Part shown: one piece after another, positions 27,537 to 35,245 of the stretch
Layout of the letters: the number at the start of each line of letters is the position of its first letter
How positions within the stretch are numbered: position 1 is the stretch's first letter
From: Pseudomonadales bacterium
Lineage (GTDB): Bacteria > Pseudomonadota > Gammaproteobacteria > Pseudomonadales > Pseudohongiellaceae
Length of the DNA stretch: 64,000 bases
NCBI GenBank assembly: GCA_024234325.1
Contig: JACKOJ010000001.1
Location: 1-64,000 of the forward strand
Direction: 5' to 3'
Program-made: the position numbers and the translations under genes
Notes under the pieces: generated by a model
Told to the model about the DNA's origin: nothing
The model's input: the letters and a program-made list of their open reading frames with translations, nothing else
Databases searched by the model: none

Positions 27537-27817
27537 CCTCCGCTGAGAGCGCCGACGATCTGAACCCGCGAGTCCGGGTTCACCGGCGCACTCAGGTCAC
27601 GCACCATTGTCTCACCAACGAACATGGCAATATGCCGACGGATGTTGCCATGTTCGTCCACCACCCGAAACGCCAGCCCGCGAAAGCGCATCTCCAGCGC
27701 CTCGATCACGTCCTTCAGCGTCAAACTGCCCTCGGGTGGCGCCTGCAGCGCAAAGCTCTGCTCCCGCGCGCCCTCGGTGTAATCATCGAGCTGTGATGGC
27801 AGAAATACCCTGATCAT
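27533..27817 (-). CDS. MoaD/ThiS-like ubiquitin-fold protein
   Basis: A 94-aa beta-grasp protein ending ALSGG, the di-glycine tail that in MoaD and ThiS is activated to a thiocarboxylate. The sequence MIRVFLPSQLDDYTEG and the length fit the family. Its ATG overlaps the stop of the BNR-repeat gene (ATGA, 27814-27817). It is not near molybdopterin or thiamine genes here, so a dedicated role with the BNR protein is more likely than cofactor synthesis. The stop codon is part of the palindromic element. Confidence 0.8.
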   Translation of the reverse strand: MIRVFLPSQLDDYTEGAREQSFALQAPPEGSLTLKDVIEALEMRFRGLAFRVVDEHGNIRRHIAMFVGETMVRDLSAPVNPDSRVQIVGALSGG

Positions 27818-28953
27818 GGCAGGCGGCCAACCTCGATCGAGAAGATCTGCGGCAGGTCCATCGCAATACCGTGCCAACTGGCGCCTTCATCACTGCTGCC
27901 CCACAACTGCCCGTTGGTGGTCCCCACATAAAGGCCCACCGTCGGCTCCTGGTCCAGCGCCATGCACTGCCGCTTCACCGTCCACCAGGCCTGTTCTGCG
28001 GGGAAACCGTTTGCCTGCCGCTCGAAACTCGCACCACCGTCGCGGGAGTGGAAAACCGCCGGCTTGCCGCCGGGGCTGGTGCGCGGCCACTGACCGGAAC
28101 CGTCCATGGGGAATACCCAGATGCGCTCCGGATCACGCGGGTGCACCACGATGGGAAAGCCGATATCGCCCACCTCGCGGGGCATATTGTCGCCAATGCG
28201 ACTCCAGCGCTTGCCCTGCGCCCGATCCATCGCATACAGGCCGCAATGGTTCTGGTGGTAGAGCCGGTTCGCGTGCACCGGATGCATGACCAGACAGTGC
28301 GGATCGTGCCCGAACTCGTATTCGCTGCCATCTTCCTTGGGCGGGTAGAAATCCATCGCCACACCACTGTTCAGCGGCGCCCAGGTCTTGCCCTCATCGA
28401 AACTCTCAAAGATGCCGCCGCTGGACATGCCCACCAGCAGGTGCGCCTTGTCACTGTGATCCACTATCACGGAATGCAGTTTGGGACCGTCCGGTGTGCC
28501 GTCCTTGTCACCCCCGCGCCACTGCAGGAAATCCGGGTGATGATTGAAACCCAGCACCTCGTCCCAGGTATCACCGCCATCACTGGAGCGAAACAGCCCC
28601 TGCGGAGAGGTGCCCGCGTACCACACGTCCGGCTCGGAGGCGTGCCCGGGTGTCAGCCAGAACACATGGTCCACACTGCGGTTGCTGCCGTTGGGTTCCG
28701 GAGAGAATGCGGGCGGCTTCGAGGCTTCCGCCCAGGTTTCGCCATAATCTTTCGACATGTACACGGAGGGGCCAAGATGACCGCTGCCCACGGACATCAG
28801 CTCCACACCCGGTCTGCGCGGGTCGGCCACGTAATGACTGACCACGGCCCCCAGATGCATGGGCCCGGCGATCTTCCACTGACTGCGGTTGGCATCACTC
28901 TCGATTTTCCAGGCGCCCTTGCGGGTGCCCACCAGAAGCACTTGCTTGCTCAT
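27814..28953 (-). CDS. BNR/sialidase-like beta-propeller protein
   Basis: A 379-aa cytoplasmic protein (no signal peptide) with several Asp-box (S-x-D-x-G-x-x-W) repeats: SKDYGETWAEA, SSDGGDTWDEV, SFDEGKTWAPL, SRDGGASFERQ and SSDEGASWHGI. Asp boxes mark beta-propellers of the sialidase/YCF48/glycosyl-hydrolase type. Catalytic Arg and Tyr residues of true sialidases are not obvious, so enzymatic activity is uncertain. It is coupled to the MoaD-like gene by a 4-base overlap, a pairing that I believe is recurrent in bacteria. Confidence 0.85.
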   Translation of the reverse strand: MSKQVLLVGTRKGAWKIESDANRSQWKIAGPMHLGAVVSHYVADPRRPGVELMSVGSGHLGPSVYMSKDYGETWAEASKPPAFSPEPNGSNRSVDHVFWLTPGHASEPDVWYAGTSPQGLFRSSDGGDTWDEVLGFNHHPDFLQWRGGDKDGTPDGPKLHSVIVDHSDKAHLLVGMSSGGIFESFDEGKTWAPLNSGVAMDFYPPKEDGSEYEFGHDPHCLVMHPVHANRLYHQNHCGLYAMDRAQGKRWSRIGDNMPREVGDIGFPIVVHPRDPERIWVFPMDGSGQWPRTSPGGKPAVFHSRDGGASFERQANGFPAEQAWWTVKRQCMALDQEPTVGLYVGTTNGQLWGSSDEGASWHGIAMDLPQIFSIEVGRLP

Positions 28954-29129
28954 GTCGGGACTCCATTGTTATTGATCGATCGTCGTAGCGGTGCAATGAC
29001 AGGGTGCGGCAAAGGAGTTTCAAGCTACCAAATATCGCTTGTGGGAGACAACGGAAAAATACACGGGTCTTTGGCAGCGCCCCGCTGCCTGCGCTATGCT
29101 TGCGCCCCCGATCGAACCCGGAAACGCCC

Positions 29130-29723
29130 ATGATCAGTAAACGCCGCCTCCACCGCCTTGCCGGCACCCTGTTACTTACGCCCCTGATGACCTGGGCGAT
29201 CACCGGCCTGGTGTTTTTTATTCAGCCCGGCTACGGCAAGGCCTATGCCCCGCTGGCGGTGCGCCAATACCCGGTGGAAACCGAGGTGCGCGTGACGCCC
29301 GCAGCCGACTGGCTGGAATACCGCGTGCTGCGCAGCGTTCTCGGCCTGCATGTGCTGGCGAAAACGGACAGCGGCTGGTCAAACCTGCAGGCAGACACCC
29401 TGCAAATCTTTCCGCTGGACGAAGCACAGCGCCGAGCGCTGGTGTCTGACGCCATATCCGTGGACAGCGACCGCTACGGCCTGCTGTCGGGTCGCCGCGG
29501 TGAACAGTTCATTACCAGCAGCGGCGTGGAAATCACCCTCGACGACAGCACCCTGAGCCTGCGCCAGGTCGGCGCCGACACCCGCTGGATCGACCGGCTG
29601 TACAAGGTGCACTACCTGCAGTGGACGGGCATTGGCCTGCTGGACAAGGTGCTGGGGGTGTTGGGTTTGGGCCTGCTGGTGGTGATGAGCGCGACGGGTT
29701 TGCGTTTGTTGTTGCGGGGGTGA
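29130..29723 (+). CDS. PepSY-associated membrane protein
   Basis: A 197-aa protein with a membrane helix at each end: RLAGTLLLTPLMTWAITGLVFFI (residues about 10-32) and LLDKVLGVLGLGLLVVMSATGLRLLL near the C-terminus. The middle is periplasmic with PepSY-like strands (RYGLLSGRRGEQFITSSGVEITLDD). This layout resembles small PepSY-TM proteins found with iron and heme uptake systems. The start at 29130 gives the first helix near the N-terminus; its ribosome site is weak. It precedes the AT-rich islet. Confidence 0.7.
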   Translation: MISKRRLHRLAGTLLLTPLMTWAITGLVFFIQPGYGKAYAPLAVRQYPVETEVRVTPAADWLEYRVLRSVLGLHVLAKTDSGWSNLQADTLQIFPLDEAQRRALVSDAISVDSDRYGLLSGRRGEQFITSSGVEITLDDSTLSLRQVGADTRWIDRLYKVHYLQWTGIGLLDKVLGVLGLGLLVVMSATGLRLLLRG

Positions 29724-29744
29724 GGGAGGGGCAAGGGAATCACG

Positions 29745-30469
29745 GAACCTGACCCAATGATTTCGTTCAAGGGATTTTTGATACGAAAAAATGATTTCCC
29801 TTAAACTCGTTAAGATTGAGCAAACTACTCTGAATCATTTTCTTGATATAGCCGCGCTTATCGACGAATATCCAGTGAAATAGCTGACAGTACTACGCTT
29901 GTATTTAAAGCCCATTTTAGTCTCCACGACTGCAACTTCAAGCTCTTCGCCTCCTGTGATATTAGCCTTTAAATATATTGGATTGTGATGCGGAAAGTGT
30001 CCAATTTTCTTCAGTACAACCTCCATTTTTCTCCCCTTATACTTTCCATGAAAATGAATTAGTGCGTACTCAGGAATTAATTTCGTGCGAGCAACCTCAA
30101 ATTCACTCCAAAGATTTTTCTCCAACTCATATAGCTTTCCTCTCAGTTGAACCTTATGAGAAATGTTAAGGCCGGTAGAAATAATGCCAGCTTTAAAAAC
30201 AGTAGTTTTTATACACGGATGCTTTGGCCATGGTGGTCCAAGAGAGTCAAAGAACACTCTTCCATCACTCGGAGACTGATAGAAGTAAACGCGCTGATTG
30301 CAGACGGGGCATTTGGCATTGGGGTTTACATAACCAACGCAGCCTCCACTCTGATGCAATGGAACTACCATACCGTCTATATGACGAAATTCAATAGTGC
30401 CACCACACTTTTCACAAATTGACATATGGGCATTGACATCCACTAAAGTGAAATCAAGGGGTCAGATTC
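29745..30469. mobile_element. putative inverted-repeat-bounded insertion carrying a zinc-ribbon gene
   Basis: GAACCTGACCCAATGATTT at 29745-29763 and AAATCAAGGGGTCAGATTC at 30451-30469 are inverted copies matching at 16 of 19 positions. The enclosed 725 bases are much richer in A and T than the flanks and hold one gene. The right end abuts a broken HicB-like reading frame, as if the element had inserted there. No transposase lies inside, so it would be non-autonomous. CTGACCC-type ends recall sequences near REP-associated tyrosine transposases, from memory. Confidence 0.5.
29835..30425 (-). CDS. zinc-ribbon protein of unknown function, AT-rich
   Basis: A 196-aa product. The N-terminus has CEKCGG and CPVCNQ about 37 residues apart, forming a CxxC...CxxC zinc ribbon, followed by VYFYQSPSDGRVFFDSLGPPWPKHPC, a block I associate with uncharacterised proteins. 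The C-terminal half is basic and strand-rich. Codon usage differs from neighbours (many AAA, AAT, ATA-type codons), pointing to recent acquisition. ATG at 30425 is chosen; an in-frame GTG lies six codons upstream. Function unknown; nucleic-acid binding is possible. Confidence 0.7.
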   Translation of the reverse strand: MSICEKCGGTIEFRHIDGMVVPLHQSGGCVGYVNPNAKCPVCNQRVYFYQSPSDGRVFFDSLGPPWPKHPCIKTTVFKAGIISTGLNISHKVQLRGKLYELEKNLWSEFEVARTKLIPEYALIHFHGKYKGRKMEVVLKKIGHFPHHNPIYLKANITGGEELEVAVVETKMGFKYKRSTVSYFTGYSSISAAISRK

Positions 30470-30619
30470 TTTGATCGTATCATCGACGCACTCGCACACC
30501 AACTGTCGAATGCCTTTCAAGGTAAGCTCCGGCTCCTCCGCCAGCCAACTGAGACTGGGGAACTCCACACACAGGCCGACATGCTCCTGATCTTATTCCG
30601 ACCAGGTTACCCGATAGGT
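30470..30619 (-). pseudogene. remnant of a HicB-like antitoxin gene
   Basis: Reading the minus strand from 30619 gives TYRVTWSE, an in-frame TAA (30595-30593), then DQEHVGLCVEFPSLSWLAEE and PELTLKGIRQLVCECVDDTIK before running into the inverted repeat at 30469. The VGLCxEFPSLSWLA block is typical of HicB-like antitoxins. The stop codon plus loss of the C-terminal DNA-binding part make it non-functional. The remaining gene-free bases to 30763 hold no intact gene; no convincing hicA remnant is visible. Confidence 0.7.
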
Positions 30620-30763
30620 TTAACGATCAGTACTTTTTGCCACCCTTCCCCCAACCGCTCAAGTGCCCGAAGCACAGTCGTACTGACTGCCTGGAAGACG
30701 TTTTCTCAATAACCTGTTAACTTGCAGCCGCCGACACTCTCACAATTCCAATCAGCGGACCGA

Positions 30764-31102
30764 TCACTCCCCAACAATCTCATTCAATCCCTCAACAATA
30801 TACGCCAGTTCTCTCGCATCAAGACTGCCGATCTTTCTACCGATACGCTCCGTGGAGAGCGTGCGAATCTGGCTGATCTTTACCCACGAGCGCTTCGGCA
30901 ATTTTGCGCTCAGAATCTCGTGCGTGAGGGGAAATCCCGCTCTCGGTTCCTGACTGGTCAACGCCACCGCGATGACGGTGCCTGAGTGTTCATTGAAGAC
31001 ATTCTGACTCAGAATGAGGACTGGGCGCTCACCGGATTGCTCCCGTCCTTTGGTTGGATTGAGATCCGCCCAGCGGATCTCGCCTCTCAGTATTTTGGCC
31101 AT
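30764..31102 (-). CDS. MazF/PemK-type toxin endoribonuclease
   Basis: A 112-aa type II toxin. [34 protein letters not shown] is the MazF/PemK N-terminal signature, where the Arg of GERPVLI is catalytic in homologues; the later [16 protein letters not shown] matches the second conserved block with its Ser/Thr. It would cleave mRNA at short sites when free of antitoxin. Its start overlaps the antitoxin gene by 16 bases (31087-31102), so the antitoxin is translated first. Confidence 0.93.
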   Translation of the reverse strand: MAKILRGEIRWADLNPTKGREQSGERPVLILSQNVFNEHSGTVIAVALTSQEPRAGFPLTHEILSAKLPKRSWVKISQIRTLSTERIGRKIGSLDARELAYIVEGLNEIVGE

Positions 31103-31329
31103 TCCTCTAAATCCTCGGACAGTCCCTCGTCCGCCATGGCTTTCTCAAAGGCAGGGTCCAGCTTGGCGCACTCTTCTGCGAGACGGTTTCTCTCAAGTCG
31201 TTCCAGTTTTTCCAACACAGCCTCCTGAATAGCACGGCTACGATTGCTGAATACTCGACGCCGGACAAGCGCATCGACTTTGGCGAGAATGCCTTCTTCA
31301 ATGGTAATGGCTACTTTTGTCTGACTCAT
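31087..31329 (-). CDS. ribbon-helix-helix antitoxin partner of MazF-like toxin
   Basis: An 80-aa protein: [20 protein letters not shown] forms the RHH beta strand and first helix, [20 protein letters not shown] the second helix, and the acidic C-terminal tail ([20 protein letters not shown]) would wrap the toxin and block its active site. RHH antitoxins bind DNA as dimers and repress their own operon. The operator candidate is 18 bases upstream. Encoded first in the toxin-antitoxin pair, with a 16-base overlap into the toxin. Confidence 0.9.
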   Translation of the reverse strand: MSQTKVAITIEEGILAKVDALVRRRVFSNRSRAIQEAVLEKLERLERNRLAEECAKLDPAFEKAMADEGLSEDLEEWPKY

Positions 31330-31346
31330 GCCCGCGACCCTCCAAG

Positions 31347-31387
31347 GTATGACAAATAATCATACTCTCGGGCTAAGGAACCAGCAA
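31347..31387 (-). promoter_or_regulatory. candidate toxin-antitoxin promoter and operator
   Basis: On the minus strand TTGCTG (31387-31382), 17 bases, TATGAT (31364-31359). Overlapping the -10 is the inverted repeat GTATGA-7-TCATAC (31347-31365), a suitable site for the RHH antitoxin. The -35 is a poor match, so confidence is modest. Confidence 0.45.
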
Positions 31388-31495
31388 GACAGAGTTCATA
31401 GCCTCCGCTTAGCAAGATATTCCACATCGTTCTCCAAAGAATGCCTTGCCCTGACGATCAGGATAGTTACAGTTCTCCAATCCCGCACTTCACCC

Positions 31496-31525
31496 AAAAA
31501 GAAAGGGGCCTCAAAGGCCCCTTTC
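31496..31525 (-). terminator. intrinsic terminator of the PQQ sugar dehydrogenase gene
   Basis: On the minus strand GAAAGGGGCCT, loop TTG, AGGCCCCTTTC, followed directly by TTTTT (31500-31496): an 11-bp GC-rich stem with T-tract, 26 bases after the stop of the sugar dehydrogenase gene. Confidence 0.85.
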
Positions 31526-31551
31526 CCATTCTCGCTTTTACAAACCACGGA

Positions 31552-32721
31552 TCAATCCACCGGCTCCAGACGCACAATCGGCGTCGGTGCGCGGCTGCGG
31601 TCTTCGATGGCGATGTAGATGTAGCCGTCCGGGCCCTGACGCACGTCGCGGATGCGGCCGATGTAGGGTACCAGGGTTTCTTCGGTCACGACCTTGGTGC
31701 CGTCTTCGCTCAGGGTCAGGCGAGCCAGTTGTTCACCGGCCAGGCCGCCTGCGAAGAGATTGCCGTTCCACGCCGGGAAGCGGGAGCCGGTGTAGACCAT
31801 GAGGCCAGATGCCGCGATGGAAGGCACCCAGAAGTGCACGGGGCTTTCCATGCCTTCCTGCGTGATGGACTGGTGAATGGGCACGCCGGGGCCGTAGTTG
31901 ACACCGCGACCGATGACGGGCCAGCCGTAGTTCTTGCCGGGCTCGATCAGGTTCAGTTCGTCACCGCCCTGGGGGCCGTGTTCGGTCATCCACAGATTGC
32001 CGGTAGAAGGATCAAACGCCAGGCCCTGCGGGCTGCGGTGGCCGTAGCTCCAGATTTCCGGCTTGATGCCTGCCTGGCCCACGTAGGGGTTGTCGGCGGG
32101 CACGCTGCCGTCGTCGTTCAGGCGTACGATCACGCCGTGGTGGTTGGAGCGGTCCTGCGCGGGGTGGGCCATCAGGTCGCCGTTCGGGGGCGCCATGCGG
32201 TCACCAGCGGTAAGGAACAGGTAGCCGTCTTCGTCAAAGGCGATACGGCCACCGTAGTGACCCTGGCCGTTGGCGTCAGCGACGAAGATTTCTTCCACAT
32301 CTTCCAGGCGGTCGTTCTCAAAGCGGCCACGCACCACGGTGGTGGTGGAGGCACCACGCTCTGCCAGGGGCTTGGCGAAGCTGAGGTAGAGGTAGTGGTT
32401 GTTGGCGAAGTCGGGGTGCGGCACCACGTCGAACAGGCCCGCCTGTCCGCCGGTGGTGAACACCTCGGGCACGCCCGGCACAGCGTCGGGCAGCAGGCGG
32501 CCGTTGCGGATGATGCGCAGGCGCCCGGCGCGCTCGGTCACCAGCATGTCGCCGCCCGGCAGCCAGGCCATGGACCAGGGCACTTCCAGCCCTTCGGCCA
32601 CGGTTACTACACGGAAGTCGTGCAGTGCGGATTTCTGAACGTCGCCCTGTGCCTGCAGGGTTCCCGCGGCGCCAAGGCTGAGACTGACAGCGGTTGCCAT
32701 CAGCAATAATGATCGAAACAT
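31552..32721 (-). CDS. PQQ-dependent sugar dehydrogenase (GSDH family)
   Basis: A 389-aa periplasmic beta-propeller with signal peptide (cleavage near LQA-QG). VAEGLEVPWSMAWLPGGDMLVTERAGRLRII opens the six-bladed propeller; HRSPQGLAFDPSTGNLWMTEHGPQGGDELNLIEPGKNYGWP holds the active-site His and the PQQ/Ca region of soluble aldose dehydrogenase (Asd/YliI type). It oxidises aldose sugars at C1 with PQQ. The frame is open much further upstream, but the start at 32721 gives the signal peptide and an AAGGAG site. Monocistronic with its own terminator. Confidence 0.9.
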   Translation of the reverse strand: MFRSLLLMATAVSLSLGAAGTLQAQGDVQKSALHDFRVVTVAEGLEVPWSMAWLPGGDMLVTERAGRLRIIRNGRLLPDAVPGVPEVFTTGGQAGLFDVVPHPDFANNHYLYLSFAKPLAERGASTTTVVRGRFENDRLEDVEEIFVADANGQGHYGGRIAFDEDGYLFLTAGDRMAPPNGDLMAHPAQDRSNHHGVIVRLNDDGSVPADNPYVGQAGIKPEIWSYGHRSPQGLAFDPSTGNLWMTEHGPQGGDELNLIEPGKNYGWPVIGRGVNYGPGVPIHQSITQEGMESPVHFWVPSIAASGLMVYTGSRFPAWNGNLFAGGLAGEQLARLTLSEDGTKVVTEETLVPYIGRIRDVRQGPDGYIYIAIEDRSRAPTPIVRLEPVD

Positions 32722-32913
32722 TGTTCTTCTCCTTCTTTGTTCTTGATTTAAGAGCCTGTTGCCCGCATCTGTTGAGTCATTCGCAGTCGTCATGCCGCAT
32801 CCAGTGGCATGGACGGCTTTTTCCCATGCGTGCCGAGAAGACCGGAGCCGCAGCAAATTCGTTCCATGCTGCGCTTCGCAAGGCGCCTTATTACTTACCA
32901 CGAGGAGCTGCTT

Positions 32914-33963
32914 TTGAAAACCTTGTTCGACGCCGTTCGCATCGGCGACCTGGAATTGCCTAACCGTATTGTGATGGCCCCCCTTACCCGCTGCCGCGCC
33001 GAAGGACGCGTGCCCAACGCGCTGATGCAGGAGTACTACACCCAGCGTGCCAGCGCCGGAATGATCCTTACCGAAGCGACCTCCGTCACGCCCATGGGCG
33101 TTGGCTACCCCAATACCCCCGGCATCTGGTCGGACGCGCAGGTAGAGGGCTGGAAACCCATCACCGAAGCCGTGCACAAGGCGGGCGGGCGCATCGTGCT
33201 GCAACTGTGGCATGTGGGCCGCATCTCGGACCCGATGTACCTGGATGGCGCCACTCCCGTGGCCCCGAGTGCCATAGCTGCCAAGGGTCATGTCAGCCTG
33301 GTACGCCCGGAGAAGCCTTTCATGACGCCGCGCGCCCTCACGCTGGCAGAGATCGACGGAGTGATCGAGGCCTATCGCAAGGGCGCGGAGAATGCGAAGA
33401 AGGCCGGATTCGACGGCGTGGAACTGCACGGCGCCAACGGCTATCTGCTGGACCAGTTTCTGCAGAGCAAGACCAACCGGCGCGATGACGAATACGGCGG
33501 CAGCCTGGAGAACCGCGCGCGGCTGATGCTGGCGGCCACCGATGCGGCCATCTCCGTGTGGGGCGCCAGCCGCGTCGGCGTGCATCTGGCACCGCGTGGC
33601 GATGCGCACGACATGGGCGATGACAATCCGCTGGAAACCTTCACCTATGTGGCGGCCGAACTGGGCAAGCGCGGCGTGGCCTTCATCTGCACCCGCGAAC
33701 ACTTCAAGGCGCCCACACTGACCCCCGCCATCAAGAAGGCCTTCGGCGGTGCGGTCATCATCAATGAACAGATGAGCAAGGCGCAGGCAGAGGAACTGAT
33801 CAACGAGGGCGTGGGCGACGCAGTGGCGTTTGGTCGCTGGTTCATTGCCAACCCGGATCTGGTGGCGCGTCTGCACACGGACGCGGAACTGAACCCGCTG
33901 GACACCGCCACGATGTACGGTTCCGGGCCCAAGGGCTATACCGACTACCCGGCGCTGGCCTGA
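32914..33963 (+). CDS. Old Yellow Enzyme family ene-reductase
   Basis: A 349-aa FMN-dependent TIM barrel (NADH:flavin oxidoreductase, NemA-like). LPNRIVMAPLTRCRA is the FMN-binding start, LQLWHVGRIS and GVELHGANGYLLDQFLQSKTNRRDDEYGGS carry the His/Asn pair that binds substrate oxygen and the Tyr proton donor region. It reduces activated C=C bonds or nitro compounds with NAD(P)H. A TTG start is chosen because GAGGAG lies six bases before it and MKTLFDAV matches the family N-terminus. Its 3' end overlaps the convergent MFS gene by 19 bases. Confidence 0.93.
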   Translation: MKTLFDAVRIGDLELPNRIVMAPLTRCRAEGRVPNALMQEYYTQRASAGMILTEATSVTPMGVGYPNTPGIWSDAQVEGWKPITEAVHKAGGRIVLQLWHVGRISDPMYLDGATPVAPSAIAAKGHVSLVRPEKPFMTPRALTLAEIDGVIEAYRKGAENAKKAGFDGVELHGANGYLLDQFLQSKTNRRDDEYGGSLENRARLMLAATDAAISVWGASRVGVHLAPRGDAHDMGDDNPLETFTYVAAELGKRGVAFICTREHFKAPTLTPAIKKAFGGAVIINEQMSKAQAEELINEGVGDAVAFGRWFIANPDLVARLHTDAELNPLDTATMYGSGPKGYTDYPALA

Positions 33964-35237
33964 ACCGGGCGGCGCAGGGTCAACACCACCAGCGCCGCCA
34001 TGATGCACAGCGTGCCCGCCAGTTGCAGGGCGGGCATATAGGTCTGCAGATCGGTGCGGATGACGCCGGCAATGGTGGCCGCAGAGGCCGCGCCGATCTG
34101 ATGCCCCGCGAAGATCCAGCCGAAGGTGATATTGGCGCTGCCCGCGCCGTAGCGGGCCGTGGTCAGCTTCACCGTGGGCGGCACCGTGGCCACCCAGTCC
34201 AGCCCGTAGAAGACGGCGAAGATCAGCAGCGCCACCATGCCAAAGCCCGACCACGCCAGGAAGATCAGGGACAGACCGCGCAGGCCGTAGAACCAGAACA
34301 GCAGCCAGCGATTGTCGAAGCGGTCGGACAGCCAGCCTGACAGCAGCGTGCCGAAGAAGTCGAACATGCCGATCAGCGCCAGCATGGAAGCAGCACTGAG
34401 CGCGCTCACCCCGAAGTCCATGTTCATGGGCACCCAATGGGTGTGGATGAGCCCGTTGGTGCTGAAGCCGCACACATAGAAACTCAGAAACAGCACCCAG
34501 AAGGTCGGTGTTCGTGCCACCTCGCGCAGATTGACCAGGGGCGCCAGCAGCATGCCGCTGAAGTGCTCGCGACGTGTCGGCACGGGCGTCACGGTGTCAT
34601 CCCCGTAGGCTGGCAGGTTCAGGTCTGCCGGGTAGTCCCGCATCAGCAAGAGCACCAGTGTCAGGATCACCAGCATCAGCAGCACGATGGAGAACAGCGC
34701 CACACGCCAGCCGCTGATCTCGGTAAGGCTGGCCAGCAGGGGCTGGAAGATCATCTGCCCGGTAGCCGTACTGGCGGTCATCATGCCCACCACCACGCCG
34801 CGGCGCTTGCTGAACCAGCGCGTCGCCACCGTCGCCCCCAGCACCAGCGCGGTCATGCCCGTGCCAATGCCAATGACCACGCCCCACAGCACCAGTAAAT
34901 GCCACCACTGCGTCATCAGGAAGGAGAGCAGGAAGCCAGTGCAGATCAGCCCCAGTGCGAAGGCGACTACCTTGCGCACGCCATAGTGATTCATGAAGGC
35001 CGCGGCGAAGGGGCCAAACAGTCCATAGAGCACCAGGCGCACGGAGATGGCCAGGGAGATCTGTTCGGTGGTCCAGCCAAACTCGTCACGCAGGGGCGCG
35101 ATCATGATGCCCGCCGAACCCATGGCGGCAGCCGTGGCAAGCATGGTCAGAAACGTGGTGGCGGCAACAACCCAGCCGTAATAGACCCGGCGCTCCTCCA
35201 GGGAGCCAGCAAGTCGGGTGGCAAAGGAATCGGACAT
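33945..35237 (-). CDS. MFS transporter
   Basis: A 430-aa carrier with 12 predicted helices. The opening RRVYYGWVVAATTFLTMLATAAAMGSAGIMI and PLRDEFGWTTEQISLAISVRL fit the monocarboxylate/oxalate-formate antiporter type of MFS, with KRRGVVVGMMTA as loop element. It faces the M48 protease gene (eight bases after it), so they could share a transcript, and overlaps the end of the Old Yellow Enzyme gene in antisense. The substrate is not indicated by context. Confidence 0.85.
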   Translation of the reverse strand: MSDSFATRLAGSLEERRVYYGWVVAATTFLTMLATAAAMGSAGIMIAPLRDEFGWTTEQISLAISVRLVLYGLFGPFAAAFMNHYGVRKVVAFALGLICTGFLLSFLMTQWWHLLVLWGVVIGIGTGMTALVLGATVATRWFSKRRGVVVGMMTASTATGQMIFQPLLASLTEISGWRVALFSIVLLMLVILTLVLLLMRDYPADLNLPAYGDDTVTPVPTRREHFSGMLLAPLVNLREVARTPTFWVLFLSFYVCGFSTNGLIHTHWVPMNMDFGVSALSAASMLALIGMFDFFGTLLSGWLSDRFDNRWLLFWFYGLRGLSLIFLAWSGFGMVALLIFAVFYGLDWVATVPPTVKLTTARYGAGSANITFGWIFAGHQIGAASAATIAGVIRTDLQTYMPALQLAGTLCIMAALVVLTLRRPVQASAG

Positions 35238-35245
35238 AAACGCCC

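Noticed and set aside
32722..34473. Very long upstream extension (to 973 residues) of the PQQ sugar dehydrogenase frame
   Set aside because: The extension is Arg/His/Gly-rich shadow sequence across the Old Yellow Enzyme and MFS genes; a signal peptide and ribosome site mark the true start at 32721.
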